61,456 nt of DNA from Stappia stellulata (GCF_020176715.1 NZ_JAIVMF010000020.1:1-61456), one strand, 5' to 3'; positions 17,523 through 28,974 are shown, counted from the first letter of the stretch. Program-made: numbers and translations. Notes: a model not told the origin generated them from the letters alone.

Positions 17523-17601
17523 GACACTTGCTCCTTGAGTAGAGATTGCAGCGACGAGAGAGGCGGCTCCGCTTCATTGCGGAGCCTAACCAGACTGACT
17601 T

Positions 17602-18360
17602 CTAGTGGCTCGGATGCAGCGCATCGTTGAGGTACATGCAAGTCAGAACCGTGAAAACATAGGCCTGGAGGAAGGAGACCAGGAACTCCAGCGCGGTGAT
17701 CGCGATCGTCATCAAGAGCGGCAGGATCGCCATGATCGGACCGATCGCGCCAAGACCGTCCGCTGCGATGAGCGACACCACGAAGCCGGCGAAGACCTTC
17801 AGCGTGATGTGGCCCGCCAGCATGTTGGCGAAGAGACGAACCGACAGGCTGACCGGACGCGAGAGGAACGAGATCACCTCGATCGGCGTCACCAGCAGAT
17901 ACATGATCGGAGGAACACCCGACGGTGCGAACAGGTGCAGGAACTTGGTGCCGTGCTTCGCGAAGCCGTAGACCGTGACCGTGCCGATCACCAGCAGCGA
18001 CAGCATGAAGGTGACGATGATGTGGCTGGTGACGGTGAAGAAATAGGGGAACATGCCGATCAGGTTGGCGAAAAGCACGAACATGAACAGCGAGAACACC
18101 AGCGGGAAGAAGCGCATGCCCTCGTTGCCGGCCGAACTTCTAAGCGTGTTCGCCACGAATTCGTAGCTCATCTCCGCCAGCGACTGCCAGCGGCTCGGCA
18201 CCAGGCCGCGTCCGCCGGTCGACAGGATCAGGAAGGTCGCGACCAGCGCGGTCGTCACCACCATGAACAGCGCGGAGTTGGTGAAGGACAGATTGAGGCC
18301 GCCGACCTCGATCGGAACGATTTCGGTGATCCTGAACTGATCTATCGGATTGTTCGCCAC
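17602..18360 (-). CDS. atpB: F0F1 ATP synthase subunit a
   Basis: This 252-residue membrane stator subunit provides the proton half-channels. The essential arginine lies in [16 protein letters not shown] near residues 166-181, and the conserved C-terminal helix ends in [20 protein letters not shown]. About six membrane segments are visible, and the length is typical. It lies between atpI and atpE in the operon. Confidence 0.95.
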   Translation of the reverse strand: MANNPIDQFRITEIVPIEVGGLNLSFTNSALFMVVTTALVATFLILSTGGRGLVPSRWQSLAEMSYEFVANTLRSSAGNEGMRFFPLVFSLFMFVLFANLIGMFPYFFTVTSHIIVTFMLSLLVIGTVTVYGFAKHGTKFLHLFAPSGVPPIMYLLVTPIEVISFLSRPVSLSVRLFANMLAGHITLKVFAGFVVSLIAADGLGAIGPIMAILPLLMTIAITALEFLVSFLQAYVFTVLTCMYLNDALHPSH

Positions 18361-18414
18361 CGGGTCAGCCCCTCTTTAGCGGTCGCATGAGACGCTTTCG
18401 CGCCGGAAACAGGT

Positions 18415-18783
18415 TCAGGAACCGCCGTCGCGCGTCCTGTCATGGGGCTCGGCCACAACGCCGGCAGACCGCAAGACATTCAGCACGCCCGCGCAGAACC
18501 CCAACAAGAGGAAGATGATCAAGCCCCACGGGCTCGTCCCCAGTCCCCTGTCGATCAGCCAGCCCAGGCCCGCTCCGACCACGACGCCTGCGACGAATTC
18601 CGTCGACAGCTTCATGGCCTGCGCAAACCCCTGCCCCGCGCCTGAAGAGTTTTCGCCCTTGCGCTGTTGCGCCTCCGGCGAGCGTTCCTCAAGCGATTGC
18701 ACCAGCCGGTTCTTTCGCTCGGACAGTTCCGCTTCCCTAAGCGCGCGCTTCTCGCTTTCCTGTCCGCTCTCGTCGGGAGACAT
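18415..18783 (-). CDS. atpI: AtpI/AtpZ-type ATP synthase assembly protein
   Basis: This 122-residue protein has a charged N-terminus of about 55 residues and then two membrane segments with the family pattern STEFVAGVVVGAGLGWLIDR and SPWGLIIFLLLGFCAGVLNV. It is the first gene of the Fo operon, where AtpI/AtpZ proteins help c-ring assembly or magnesium/calcium uptake. The 197-bp gap upstream (18784-18980) is AT-rich in its right half (for example TTTTTCAGAATAAATTTAAG) and probably contains the operon promoter and the 3' end of the smc transcript. Confidence 0.9.
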   Translation of the reverse strand: MSPDESGQESEKRALREAELSERKNRLVQSLEERSPEAQQRKGENSSGAGQGFAQAMKLSTEFVAGVVVGAGLGWLIDRGLGTSPWGLIIFLLLGFCAGVLNVLRSAGVVAEPHDRTRDGGS

Positions 18784-18980
18784 GTTACCCAGCCCCCTTT
18801 CTCGATGCGCACCGGCGCGATGCCCGCATGCCTCTGGAAGTCGGGCGCACCATAGTCGGCACCCCCGGCCCTGTCAAGACAACACGGATGCCACCTAAGT
18901 ATTTGTTTTTCAGAATAAATTTAAGTTTTCAGGAAGACTGCGAACAGCTTATTCCACCAATTGCGGAGAGCCGCGCGCCG

Positions 18981-21900
18981 CTAGCCTGCCTCGCGGAATC
19001 GCTCCGCCGTCTCGAGATCGACCGAGACGAGTTGCGAGATGCCGCGTTCCGCCATCGTCACGCCGAACAGCCGGTTCATCCGCGCCATGGTGATCGGGTT
19101 GTGGGTGATCACCACGAAACGCGTGTCGGTGCTGCGGGCCATCTCGTCGAGAAGGTCGCAGTAGCGCTCCACATTGGCATCGTCGAGCGGGGCGTCGACC
19201 TCGTCGAGCACGCAGATCGGCGCCGGGTTGGTCAGGAACACGGCAAAGATCAGCGCCATCGCGGTGAGCGCCTGTTCGCCGCCGGACAGCAGCGTCATGG
19301 TCTGCGGCTTCTTGCCCGGCGGACGGGCAATGATTTCCAGCCCGGCATCGAGCGGATCTTCCGCGTCCACAAGGCGCAATTCGGCGGTGCCGCCGCCGAA
19401 CAGATGGGTGAACAGGCGCTGGAACTGGGCGTTCACCGTCTCGAAGGCGGTCAGCAGGCGCTCGCGCGCCTCCTTGTTGATGTTGGAGATCGCGCCGCGC
19501 AGCCGCTTGATCGCCTCGATCAGGTCGTCGCGGTCGGAGATCAGCGTGCCGCGCTGGGTCTCGATCTCGCCCAGCTCTTCCTCGGCGCGCAGGTTGACCC
19601 CGCCGAGCCGCTCGCGCTCCGCCTTGAGCCGGTCGACCCGACGCTCAAGCGCATCGGCATCGGGCAGCGGCGCCCCCTCCTTCAGGCCGGCAAGACCGGC
19701 CAGCGCCTCGACGGAGACTTCCAGCGCCTCGTCGATGCGGGCCTCGATTTCCGCCTTGCGGGTGCGGGCCGCCGCCAGCCGCTCTTCGGCCCGGATGCGC
19801 CGCTCGCGCGCCTCGGAGAGATGCGTCAACGCGGCCTGCGCCTCGGCATCCGCCTCGCGTTGGGCTGCTTCCGCCTGCGCCAGCGCATCGTCGGCAGCCG
19901 CGCGCGCGGCTTCCGCCTTGAAAATCTCGCTCAACAGCCCGCGCCGCCTGATGTCGATGTCATCGGGGGCTTCCAGCAGTTCGGCGCGCTCTTCTTCGGC
20001 CGCCGCCATCCGCTCGCCCAGCACCTCGACCTGCTGCCGCGCGCCCGAGGCGCGCTGGACCCAGCTTGCTCGCTCGCGCGCAAGCGCGTCCTGGCGCCGT
20101 TTGCGCATCTCGCGCTCCCGTGCCAGCCCCTCGGCAGCCGCGCGCTCGCGCGACAGCGTCGCGCGCGCCTCGGACGTTTCGGCGCGCACCCTGTCGATGC
20201 GGCTTGCAAGCCCGTCGTCGGCGGGAAGCTCCTCCAGCGCCATGCGCGCCTCTTCGGCCGCCTCGCGCGCCTCGGCAAGATCCGCATCCACACGCGCGAC
20301 GCCCTCTTCAAGTGCTGCACGGCGGGCCTCGGCTTCCGCATGCGCGCGCTCAAGCCTGGTCACCTGCGCCCGGGCCTCGTCGGCCGCCTGGCGCAACCCG
20401 CGCAATTGTCCGCGCGCGGCCTGCTCGGCCTCGGAGGCCGTGCGCACGGCGGCGGTAAGCGTCTCAAACTCCGTCTGGCGCGCTAACAGGACCTCCCGCG
20501 CCGCCTCGATGTCCTCCTGGAGCGCGGCAAGCCGGTTCTTGCGGGCAAGGCGCTGCGCGGCGGCCGTCGGCGCGTCGGCCGAAACGGTGAAGCCGTCCCA
20601 GCGCCAAAGCGCGCCGTCGCGCGACACCAGCCGCTGCCCCGGCGCCAGACTGTCCTTCAGGTGCAGGGCGGTCTCGGCGTCGACAACGCCGATCTGCGCC
20701 AGTCGGCGGGCAAGGGCCTTAGGTGCGGTGACGTAGTCCGACAGCGGCGTTGCCCCTTGCGGCAAGGCCGGATCGGACGAGGCGGCAGCGGTCGCGCCGC
20801 CGCTCTCGCTCCAGCGCATCGGCGCATCTCCGCCGACGGGCGCATCGAGGTCCTCGCCAAGTGCGGCGCCCAGCGCCGTTTCATATCCGGGCTTTGCCGA
20901 CATGGCATCGACAACCGCCGGCCAGTCGCCGGCGTGTCCCTCGCTCAGGATATCGGCCAGGGTGCGCGCCTCGGTCTCAAGCCTGGAGACCTGCGCCTGC
21001 GCGTCGGCGAGCGGTCCGCGCGCGGCTTCCAGCGCGCTGCGCGCGGCACCGGTCTGGTCCTCGCCGGCAAGCACGGCCTCCTCGCCCGCGGCAAGCCGTT
21101 CCTCGGCGATCAGCTGGGCTTCGCGGGCGGCTTCGAGTGCCGGCGCGGCTTCCAGTTCGGACACGAGCGCGGACAGTTGCGCCGCCGTCTCGTCATGCTG
21201 GCGCGCCAGCCGGTCGACCCGCACCTTTGCTGCGTCATGCGCCTCGCTCAGCTGGCGCCGCCGCGCCACCGTGCCGGCCTGTTCCTCGGTCAGCGCGGCA
21301 AGCCGTTCCTCGGCCTCGGCGACCCGGCTTTCCGCCTCTTCCACCCGCGTCGCGGAGGTCTCGGCGCGCTCTTCCTCGGCCATCGCCTCGGCGCGCAGCT
21401 CTTCCTCCTCCTCGGCAAGCGTCGCGAGATGCTCGTCGTTTTCGGAAATCAGCGCCTGCTCGCGGGCGATGTCCTGATGCAGCTGCTGGAGGCGTGCGCC
21501 GAGATCGCTCAGCCGCTCGCGCACCCGCCGTTCCTCGCCGTCGAGCTCGTTGCGGGAGATCACCAGCCGCTGCAGCGTCGCGCCGGCGCGGGCCGCCGCA
21601 TCGCGCGCTTCCGGCACCTTGCGCGCGGCAACCGCCTGTCCGGTCGCGGCTTGCGTCTGGGCCCCGGCCACCTCGCGCACCCGCGCCTCGGCGGCGGTGA
21701 ATTCGGTCTCCGTTTCCACCAGATGGTCGCGGCAGGCAATCCAGCGCAGATGGTAGAGCGCTGCCTCTGCGGAGCGGATTTCGGAGGACAGGTTGCGGAA
21801 GCGGCCGGCCTGGCGCGCCTGCCGCTTCAGGCTGTCGAGCTGGCCGTCGATCTGGCCGAGCACGTCCTCGAGACGTTCCAGATTGGATTCCGCGGCCCGC

Positions 21901-22451
21901 AGGCGCAGTTCCGCCTCGTGACGGCGCGAGTGCAGGCCGGAGATACCGGCAGCCTCTTCCAGGATCTGCCGACGCGAGGTCGGCTTTGCCGCGATCAGCT
22001 CGCCGATCTGGCCCTGGCGCACGAGCGCGGGCGAGCGGGCGCCGGTGGAGGCATCCGCGAAAAGCAGCTGCACGTCGCGGGCGCGCACATCACGGGCGTT
22101 GATCTTGTAGTTGGAGCCGCCCTCGCGCTCGATGCGGCGGGTGACTTCCAGCGTGTCGCTGTCGTTGAAGCCGGAAGGCGCGGTGCGGTCGGCATTGTCG
22201 AGGAACAGCGTCACTTCCGCGGTGTTGCGGGCCGGACGGTTCAGGCTGCCGGAAAAGATCACGTCGTCCATGCCGGACGCGCGCATGTTCTTGTAGGAGT
22301 TTTCCCCCATCACCCAGCGCAGCGCCTCGACAAGATTGGACTTGCCGCAGCCGTTCGGGCCGACGACGCCGGTCAGTCCGTCGCCGATGATGAAATCCAT
22401 CGGTTCGACGAAGGACTTGAAGCCGAGGACGCGCAGCTTGGTGAACTTCAT
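18981..22451 (-). CDS. smc: Chromosome segregation ATPase SMC
   Basis: The protein has 1156 residues. The N-terminal half-ATPase has Walker A GPNGCGKSNLVEALRWVMGE near residues 31-50. Two long alanine/glutamate-rich coiled coils flank a hinge around residues 510-620. The C-terminal half has the ABC signature LLSGGEQALTAMALIFA and Walker B PICVLDEVDAPLDDANVERY. SMC condenses and organises the chromosome with ScpA/ScpB. The start MKFTKLRVLGFKSFVEP is the standard one. It lies 66 bp behind the DsbA-like gene on the same strand, an order I recall from other Hyphomicrobiales. Confidence 0.97.
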   Translation of the reverse strand: MKFTKLRVLGFKSFVEPMDFIIGDGLTGVVGPNGCGKSNLVEALRWVMGENSYKNMRASGMDDVIFSGSLNRPARNTAEVTLFLDNADRTAPSGFNDSDTLEVTRRIEREGGSNYKINARDVRARDVQLLFADASTGARSPALVRQGQIGELIAAKPTSRRQILEEAAGISGLHSRRHEAELRLRAAESNLERLEDVLGQIDGQLDSLKRQARQAGRFRNLSSEIRSAEAALYHLRWIACRDHLVETETEFTAAEARVREVAGAQTQAATGQAVAARKVPEARDAAARAGATLQRLVISRNELDGEERRVRERLSDLGARLQQLHQDIAREQALISENDEHLATLAEEEEELRAEAMAEEERAETSATRVEEAESRVAEAEERLAALTEEQAGTVARRRQLSEAHDAAKVRVDRLARQHDETAAQLSALVSELEAAPALEAAREAQLIAEERLAAGEEAVLAGEDQTGAARSALEAARGPLADAQAQVSRLETEARTLADILSEGHAGDWPAVVDAMSAKPGYETALGAALGEDLDAPVGGDAPMRWSESGGATAAASSDPALPQGATPLSDYVTAPKALARRLAQIGVVDAETALHLKDSLAPGQRLVSRDGALWRWDGFTVSADAPTAAAQRLARKNRLAALQEDIEAAREVLLARQTEFETLTAAVRTASEAEQAARGQLRGLRQAADEARAQVTRLERAHAEAEARRAALEEGVARVDADLAEAREAAEEARMALEELPADDGLASRIDRVRAETSEARATLSRERAAAEGLAREREMRKRRQDALARERASWVQRASGARQQVEVLGERMAAAEEERAELLEAPDDIDIRRRGLLSEIFKAEAARAAADDALAQAEAAQREADAEAQAALTHLSEARERRIRAEERLAAARTRKAEIEARIDEALEVSVEALAGLAGLKEGAPLPDADALERRVDRLKAERERLGGVNLRAEEELGEIETQRGTLISDRDDLIEAIKRLRGAISNINKEARERLLTAFETVNAQFQRLFTHLFGGGTAELRLVDAEDPLDAGLEIIARPPGKKPQTMTLLSGGEQALTAMALIFAVFLTNPAPICVLDEVDAPLDDANVERYCDLLDEMARSTDTRFVVITHNPITMARMNRLFGVTMAERGISQLVSVDLETAERFREAG

Positions 22452-22517
22452 GAGGGGCGCCTGATCTCGGGGCCGGAGGCCGGACGGCGCATGACCGCCC
22501 GGCCCCCGATCCCGATG

Positions 22518-23153
22518 CTAGAGATGGTCGGCGATCGCCGCGTCGAGTTGCGCGACCGACAGCGCGCCTCTTTCCATCTCGCCGTTGAAGAAGAATGTCG
22601 GCGTGGAGTTCACGCCAAATTCCTTGCCCCGGTCGCGCGCGGCATAGATTCCGTCGAGCAGCGCCTGATCCTTCAGGCAGGTCTCGAAGCTTTCCTGGGT
22701 GAAGCCGATCTGTCTGGCGAACTTCAGCAGCGATTCATAGGGATTTTGCGTGAAGGCCCAGCTGCGCTGCTCTTCAAACATCAGGTCGACGACGTCGAAG
22801 TATTTTTCCTCCGGCGCGCAACGCGCCAGCATGAAGGCGGCGGCAGCGACGGGGTCGAGCGGGAATTCGCGGAAGATGAAACGCACCTTGCCGGTCTCGA
22901 TATACTCCGACTTGAGATGCGGATAGCCTTCCTTATGGAAGTTGGCGCAGTGGCCGCAGGTCATCGAGGCGTATTCGACGACCGCGACCGGCGCGTTCTC
23001 GTCGCCCAGCACCTTGTCCGGCAGAACGCCGGGCTCCAGCAGCTTGGCCGCGTCCACGGATTGCGCGAAGGCCGGAAGGGCGGGCAGGACCGTCCCGGCC
23101 GCAACGAGACCGGCGGAAGCGCGAAGAAGTAACTGTCGGCGATTAAGGCTCAC
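22518..23153 (-). CDS. Periplasmic DsbA-family thiol-disulfide oxidoreductase
   Basis: The protein has 211 residues. An N-terminal signal (NRRQLLLRASAGLVAAG) contains twin arginines and ends near AFAQS. The thioredoxin-fold active site is CGHC at residues 66-69 in YASMTCGHCANFHKEGYP. The cis-proline loop is VNSTPTFFFNGE. DsbA-like proteins of this kind (thioredoxin_4 group) form or reshuffle disulfide bonds in exported proteins. It lies just upstream of smc on the same strand. Confidence 0.92.
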   Translation of the reverse strand: MSLNRRQLLLRASAGLVAAGTVLPALPAFAQSVDAAKLLEPGVLPDKVLGDENAPVAVVEYASMTCGHCANFHKEGYPHLKSEYIETGKVRFIFREFPLDPVAAAAFMLARCAPEEKYFDVVDLMFEEQRSWAFTQNPYESLLKFARQIGFTQESFETCLKDQALLDGIYAARDRGKEFGVNSTPTFFFNGEMERGALSVAQLDAAIADHL

Positions 23154-23295
23154 GAGCTTTTTCCCATGTCTTCTAGAATTGAAGGCCGCTTAAAGCTTGT
23201 TTATCGCCTTTGGCGGGTCGGTCAACCGGACACGGACAATGTGGCGTCTTTGGGAGCAGGGGCAAGCGTCGCGCTCACAGCTGTGTGAGCACGCG

Positions 23296-23844
23296 TCACC
23301 GGGTCTTCGCCAGCACCGCCCGTCCGAGTTTTTCCAGCGCCGCCTGCAGCTTGTCGCCCTCAACGCCGGCGATCGTGCGCTTCAGCTCCGCCTCTTCCTC
23401 GCTGGTGAGCTCGCGCAGCTTCGGCGGGCGATTGCGCCGGGGCGGCGACACCGGTCCCTGCAGGATGCGGATCCGCCCGATCGCGGCCCAGCCGAAGAAC
23501 CCGTTGATACGCTCGATCACCTGCGGCATGTCATGGGTCAGCATCAGCGCCGTGGCGCCGTCGGTCTGCACCACCAGGGTCGCCGGCTTCGGCTCGGCAT
23601 CCTCGCCGCCCTTCACGCGCGGCCAGTCGAGGCGCAGGGGCTGGACCCGCCCGGCATAGCGCGCTCCGACGATCTCCGGCCAGTCGGCCACCAGGTCGGA
23701 GGTCGCGAAGCCGCGGCGCCGGCAGGCCTTGTCGAGCGAGGCGCCGATCAGATCACCGAGCGGGCGCGCACGGGTGACCCGGCGCGCACCCGGTGCGGGT
23801 GCGGCGCGTCCTGCCTTGCGCTGGTTTGCGTGCGAATCACTCAT
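23296..23844 (-). CDS. DciA-like protein (DUF721)
   Basis: This 182-residue protein contains the DUF721 core: RPLGDLIGASLDKACRRRGF, LVADWPEIVGARYAGRVQPL and ATLVVQTDGATALMLTHDMP near residues 29-110. DciA proteins load or assist the replicative helicase DnaB in bacteria that lack DnaC. ATG 23844 was chosen because the family core begins soon after it; the ribosome site is weak (TTGGAC). It is divergent from mutY and upstream of the DsbA-like and smc genes. Confidence 0.85.
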   Translation of the reverse strand: MSDSHANQRKAGRAAPAPGARRVTRARPLGDLIGASLDKACRRRGFATSDLVADWPEIVGARYAGRVQPLRLDWPRVKGGEDAEPKPATLVVQTDGATALMLTHDMPQVIERINGFFGWAAIGRIRILQGPVSPPRRNRPPKLRELTSEEEAELKRTIAGVEGDKLQAALEKLGRAVLAKTR

Positions 23845-24057
23845 GTCCAAGCTTTTTGGGGCAATTGCGCCCATTTCGCGACGCCTTTCTGCGGATCGGG
23901 CGGAAATCGCAACGCTCCTCCCCGCAATGCACCGTCTCCCACAGGACAGGGCGACAATCCGGGATATGCTGCGCCGCGCCTGCGATTTGTCGGGATAAGC
24001 GCCGGATCGGGGTCGAGCACCCTTGAATTCGCCGCCGGACGCCCGATCCTGTCTCCC

Positions 24058-25173
24058 ATGACAGCCGACAGCCCCGTCTCCGCCATCCGCCCCGCACAAA
24101 CCGCCAACTCGCTCACAGGCCAGTTGCTTGCCTGGTACGACCGGCATGCGCGCACCCTGCCCTGGCGGGTGCTGCCGGAGGATCGCGCCAACGGGGAGAT
24201 CACCGATCCCTACCGGGTGTGGCTGTCGGAAATCATGCTGCAGCAGACAACCGTGCAGGCGGTGAAACCCTATTTCGAGGCCTTCACCCGTCGCTGGCCG
24301 GACGTGCGCGACCTCGCCGAGGCGCATGAGGAAGACGTGATGAAGGCCTGGGCGGGGCTTGGATATTATTCGCGCGCCCGCAACCTCAAGGCCTGCGCCG
24401 AGACGGTCGCGCGCGAGCATGGCGGCGTCTTTCCAGATACGGAGGCCGGGCTTCTGGCCCTGCCCGGCATCGGTCCCTATACGGCGGCGGCGATTGCGGC
24501 GATCGCCTTCGACCGGCCGGCGGCCGTGGTCGACGGCAATGTGGAGCGGGTGATCAGCCGGCTGCGCGCCATCGAAACGCCGCTTCCCGCCGCAAAGCCC
24601 GAAATCCGCGCGGCGACCGCCGAGCTTGTCCCCGATGACCGGCCCGGCGACTTCGCCCAGGCGACAATGGATCTCGGCGCCAGCCTGTGCAGTCCGAAGA
24701 GGCCCGCCTGCGCGCTCTGCCCCTGGGTCGAGGCCTGCGCCGCGCATCGCGCCGGAATTGCCGAGACGCTGCCGAAGAAGGCCCCGAAACAGGCCAAGCC
24801 GACCCGGCGGGGCATGGCCTTCGTCGTCACGCGCGGCGACGGTGCCGTGTTGCTGCGCCGCCGCCCGCCCAAGGGTCTGCTCGGCGGCATGAGCGAGCCG
24901 CCGGTGAGCGACTGGTCTGAAACCGCCGCGCAAGACGATCTTGCGCAGGTCCCCGATACGCTAGCGGGGTTCGCTCCGAGATGGTGGCGCGCCGCCGGCG
25001 ACGTGCGCCACACGTTTACCCATTTCCATCTGGAACTCGCGGTCTGGCGCGCGGAGGTCGGCGGCATGCCGCAAGCCCCCGACGGACACTGGTGGTCGGC
25101 GCCCGAGGCGCTGGACGGCGAGGCTCTGCCGACCGTCATGCGAAAGGTTCTTGCCGCGGGCCTGCGCGACTGA
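24058..25173 (+). CDS. mutY: A/G-specific adenine DNA glycosylase
   Basis: This 371-residue base-excision repair enzyme removes adenine opposite 8-oxoguanine. The HhH-GPD fold is clear: WLSEIMLQQTTVQAVKPYF, then LLALPGIGPYTAAAIAAIAF (helix-hairpin-helix) followed by the catalytic Asp in VVDGNVERVISR. The 4Fe-4S cysteines are in CSPKRPACALCPWVEAC (C-x6-C-x2-C-x5-C). The C-terminal Nudix-like domain that reads 8-oxoG spans about residues 255-365. ATG 24058 is the only start close to the conserved N-terminus. It is divergent from the DciA-like gene. Confidence 0.95.
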   Translation: MTADSPVSAIRPAQTANSLTGQLLAWYDRHARTLPWRVLPEDRANGEITDPYRVWLSEIMLQQTTVQAVKPYFEAFTRRWPDVRDLAEAHEEDVMKAWAGLGYYSRARNLKACAETVAREHGGVFPDTEAGLLALPGIGPYTAAAIAAIAFDRPAAVVDGNVERVISRLRAIETPLPAAKPEIRAATAELVPDDRPGDFAQATMDLGASLCSPKRPACALCPWVEACAAHRAGIAETLPKKAPKQAKPTRRGMAFVVTRGDGAVLLRRRPPKGLLGGMSEPPVSDWSETAAQDDLAQVPDTLAGFAPRWWRAAGDVRHTFTHFHLELAVWRAEVGGMPQAPDGHWWSAPEALDGEALPTVMRKVLAAGLRD

Positions 25174-25258
25174 CGCGGACGCTGCGTTTTCAAGTTGCGT
25201 TTCGCCGTCGTCTGCCGCATAGACCCGCATCCTTTTGCCGTTGCGGAGACTTCGGCCC

Positions 25259-25807
25259 ATGTTCACGCATTCTCATCCAGCGCTTTTTTCCAGGGCCGAA
25301 GCGGCCGAGGTCATCCGGCTTGCGGCCGACGCCCAGACACGCTCCGGCGGGCTCGTCGGCGGGTTGCACAATCACAACATCCGCCGCGCCGACATCGCCT
25401 GGCTCGACGACAAGACCAGTGCGGCCTGGGTGATGGAGCGCATCGTCTCAAGCGTGGCCGAGGCCAACCGCGACCGCTTCGATTTCGACATCACGGATTT
25501 TCGCGAGCGGCTACAGGTCGCAAGCTACGACGAGAGCGTCGAGGGCCACTACGACTGGCACTCGGATATCGGCGACGGGCCGATCGCGCGCTGGCGCAAG
25601 CTGACCATCGTCGTGCAGTTGAGCGAGCCGGAGAGCTATGACGGCGGCGCTCTGGAGATCAATCTCGGCAGCGCCTGCGCGACAGCGGAGCGCGGCGTCG
25701 GCGACGCCACGCTCTTCGCCTCCTTCATGCTGCACCGGGTCGCGCCGGTCACGCGCGGCACCCGCCATTCGCTGACCTGCTGGTGCCACGGCCCGGCGTT
25801 TCGCTGA
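25259..25807 (+). CDS. 2-oxoglutarate-Fe(II) oxygenase (prolyl hydroxylase-like)
   Basis: The protein has 182 residues. The iron ligands appear as HYDWHSDIGDG (HxD) near residues 98-108 and the distal histidine in FMLHRVAPVTRGTRHSLTCW, which also holds the arginine that binds 2-oxoglutarate. This is the 2OG-FeII_Oxy_3 (P4H/PiuC-like) pattern. The substrate is unknown: hydroxylation of a protein residue or small molecule are both possible. ATG 25259 was chosen over an upstream in-frame start because TGCGGAGAC lies 8 bp before it. It is convergent with the AMP nucleosidase gene with 15 bp between them. Confidence 0.85.
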   Translation: MFTHSHPALFSRAEAAEVIRLAADAQTRSGGLVGGLHNHNIRRADIAWLDDKTSAAWVMERIVSSVAEANRDRFDFDITDFRERLQVASYDESVEGHYDWHSDIGDGPIARWRKLTIVVQLSEPESYDGGALEINLGSACATAERGVGDATLFASFMLHRVAPVTRGTRHSLTCWCHGPAFR

Positions 25808-25822
25808 TCCGACACGCGCGCC

Positions 25823-27331
25823 CTACTGGAACGCCGTCTCGGCGAAACTGCGAAGCTTGCGCGAATGCAGGCGCTCGCGCGGCATGGCGCGGAGTTTTTC
25901 CATACTCAGGATGCCGATCCGCAAGTGCTGGGCGACCTGGCGCTTGTAGAAATCCGTTGCCATGCCCGGCAGCTTCAATTCGCCATGCAGCGGCTTGTCG
26001 GAGACGCAGAGCAGCGTGCCGTAGGGCACGCGGAAGCGGAAGCCGTTGGCGGCAATCGTCGCCGATTCCATGTCGAGCGCAATCGCCCGCGACTGCGAGA
26101 AGCGCTGCACCGGCTCGCGGTGGTCCCTCAGTTCCCAGTTGCGGTTGTCGATGGAGGCGACCGTTCCGGTGCGCATCACCCGCTTCAGCTCGTAGCCGGC
26201 AAGCCCGGTCACCTCTTCCACCGCGCCTTCCAGCGCGACCTGGATCTCGGCCAGCGGCGGGATCGGCACCCAGGCCGGCAGGTCGGCGTCGAGCACGTGA
26301 TCCTCGCGCACATAGCCATGGGCTAGCACGTAGTCGCCGAGCTGCTGGCTGTTTCTCAAGCCCGCGCAATGGCCGAGCATCAGCCAAGCATGGGGCCTGA
26401 GCACGGCGACATGGTCGGTGATCGTCTTGGCGTTGGAGGGACCGACGCCGATGTTGATCATGGTGATGCCCGAGTGGTCGGACCGGGCGAGATGATAGGC
26501 CGGCATCTGCGGCAGCCGCGCCGGCGCCTCGCCTTCCTGCGGCTCCATGTCGCCCGCCCGGGTGATCACATTGCCCGGCTCGACGAAATGGGTATAGCCG
26601 CTGTCGGGATCGGCCAGGAGGTCGCGCGCCAGCCGGCAGAACTCGTCCATGTAGAACTGGTAGTTCGTCAGGATCACGTAGTTCTGGAAGTGGCCGGCGG
26701 CGGTTGCCGTGTAATGCTGCAGGCGGTGCAGCGAATAGTCGACCCGCGGCGCGGTGAAGGGCGCGAGCGGACGCGGCATGCCCGGCCCCGCCTCGAAGGT
26801 GCCGTTGACGATGGCGTCGTCGAGCACCGAGAGGTCCGGCAGGTCGAAGACATCGGCGAGCGGGCGTTGCAGCGCCACCGCCGCGCCTTCCACATGGGTG
26901 CCGTCGTAAAAGGCGAAATGCAGCGGGATCGGCAGATCGCTGACGCCAACCTCCACCGGAACTTCATGATTGCGGATCAGGAGCTCGACCTGTTCCAGCA
27001 GATAGTCGCGAAAAAGGTCCGGCCGGGTCACCGAGGTGGAATGCACCCCCGGTCCAGACACGAAGCCATAGGCCAGCCGACTGTCGACCCGCCCGTGGGT
27101 TTCCGTCACCAGCCGGATTTCGGGGTAGCAGGCCCGCACGCGGCCTTGCGGAATGTCGCCGGCCAGGAATTGCTGGAAGGCATCGCGCAGGAAGGCCGTG
27201 TTGGTCTCGAAAATCTCCTCCAGGCGCGCGACGGCGGCGGCGGCATCGCGGTAACCGGTGAAGGGACCGGCGGGGGGCTCGTGTATCGCCATGCCGGTTT
27301 CGCGTCCGCGGTCCGCTTCGTTTTCTGCCAT
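25823..27331 (-). CDS. amn: AMP nucleosidase
   Basis: This 502-residue enzyme splits AMP into adenine and ribose 5-phosphate and regulates purine pools. An N-terminal family-specific domain (YPEIRLVTETHGRVDSRLAY) precedes the nucleoside phosphorylase fold with MINIGVGPSNAKTITDHVAV, MLGHCAGLRNSQQLGDYVLA and the acidic active-site segment AIALDMESATIAANGFRFRV. Length is close to E. coli Amn (484). ATG 27331 is preceded by AGGCAGGACAGC, and a later methionine at 27292 lacks a ribosome site. It is divergent from ccrM. Confidence 0.94.
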   Translation of the reverse strand: MAENEADRGRETGMAIHEPPAGPFTGYRDAAAAVARLEEIFETNTAFLRDAFQQFLAGDIPQGRVRACYPEIRLVTETHGRVDSRLAYGFVSGPGVHSTSVTRPDLFRDYLLEQVELLIRNHEVPVEVGVSDLPIPLHFAFYDGTHVEGAAVALQRPLADVFDLPDLSVLDDAIVNGTFEAGPGMPRPLAPFTAPRVDYSLHRLQHYTATAAGHFQNYVILTNYQFYMDEFCRLARDLLADPDSGYTHFVEPGNVITRAGDMEPQEGEAPARLPQMPAYHLARSDHSGITMINIGVGPSNAKTITDHVAVLRPHAWLMLGHCAGLRNSQQLGDYVLAHGYVREDHVLDADLPAWVPIPPLAEIQVALEGAVEEVTGLAGYELKRVMRTGTVASIDNRNWELRDHREPVQRFSQSRAIALDMESATIAANGFRFRVPYGTLLCVSDKPLHGELKLPGMATDFYKRQVAQHLRIGILSMEKLRAMPRERLHSRKLRSFAETAFQ

Positions 27332-27586
27332 GCTGTCCTGCCTCTTGCCCTTGCCGCGCACAGGCCCCATTGCCCGGCGCCGGCCCTTTCCGCAGGCCGT
27401 TGCCAACTATGAATATTATTTCATGGCGTGAAAAGTTTTTTCTCCGCTCCGGATCAGGCGTCGCCGTCCCCCGTCAGCGTTAACCCATTGCCATGACCCG
27501 CTCGTGCAATTTGCAAGACGACCGGATGACGCTTTCGGCAAAACGGCAGTCGGCACAGGCCGTTGGGCAGTTCCTGCCGGGTTACA

Positions 27587-27661
27587 GACTCTGACCCTTC
27601 GGTTAACGAAGCGAAGCAGGCCGCGATGCAACGGGGAAAACGGTAAACAGAGTATTGATTC
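27587..27661. promoter_or_regulatory. Two GANTC methylation sites in the ccrM promoter region
   Basis: GACTC at 27587-27591 and GATTC at 27657-27661 are the recognition sequence of the methyltransferase encoded just downstream. In Caulobacter the ccrM promoter carries GANTC sites that make its transcription sensitive to methylation state. The same arrangement here suggests feedback control by methylation. Confidence 0.5.
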
Positions 27662-27685
27662 ATAAAAGCTTTTTTGTTTCGCGCC

Positions 27686-28911
<1,226 letters not shown>

Positions 28912-28974
28912 ACTGCGGGCGGTCCTCGCCGCCCGGGACGAAGAGTTTGCCAAGCGCTTCCCCGCGCCTTCTGC

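Noticed and set aside
18828-23132. Long plus-strand frames opposite smc and the DsbA-like gene
   Set aside because: They mirror the coiled-coil coding sequence, show no family motif and have arginine- and alanine-rich shadow composition.
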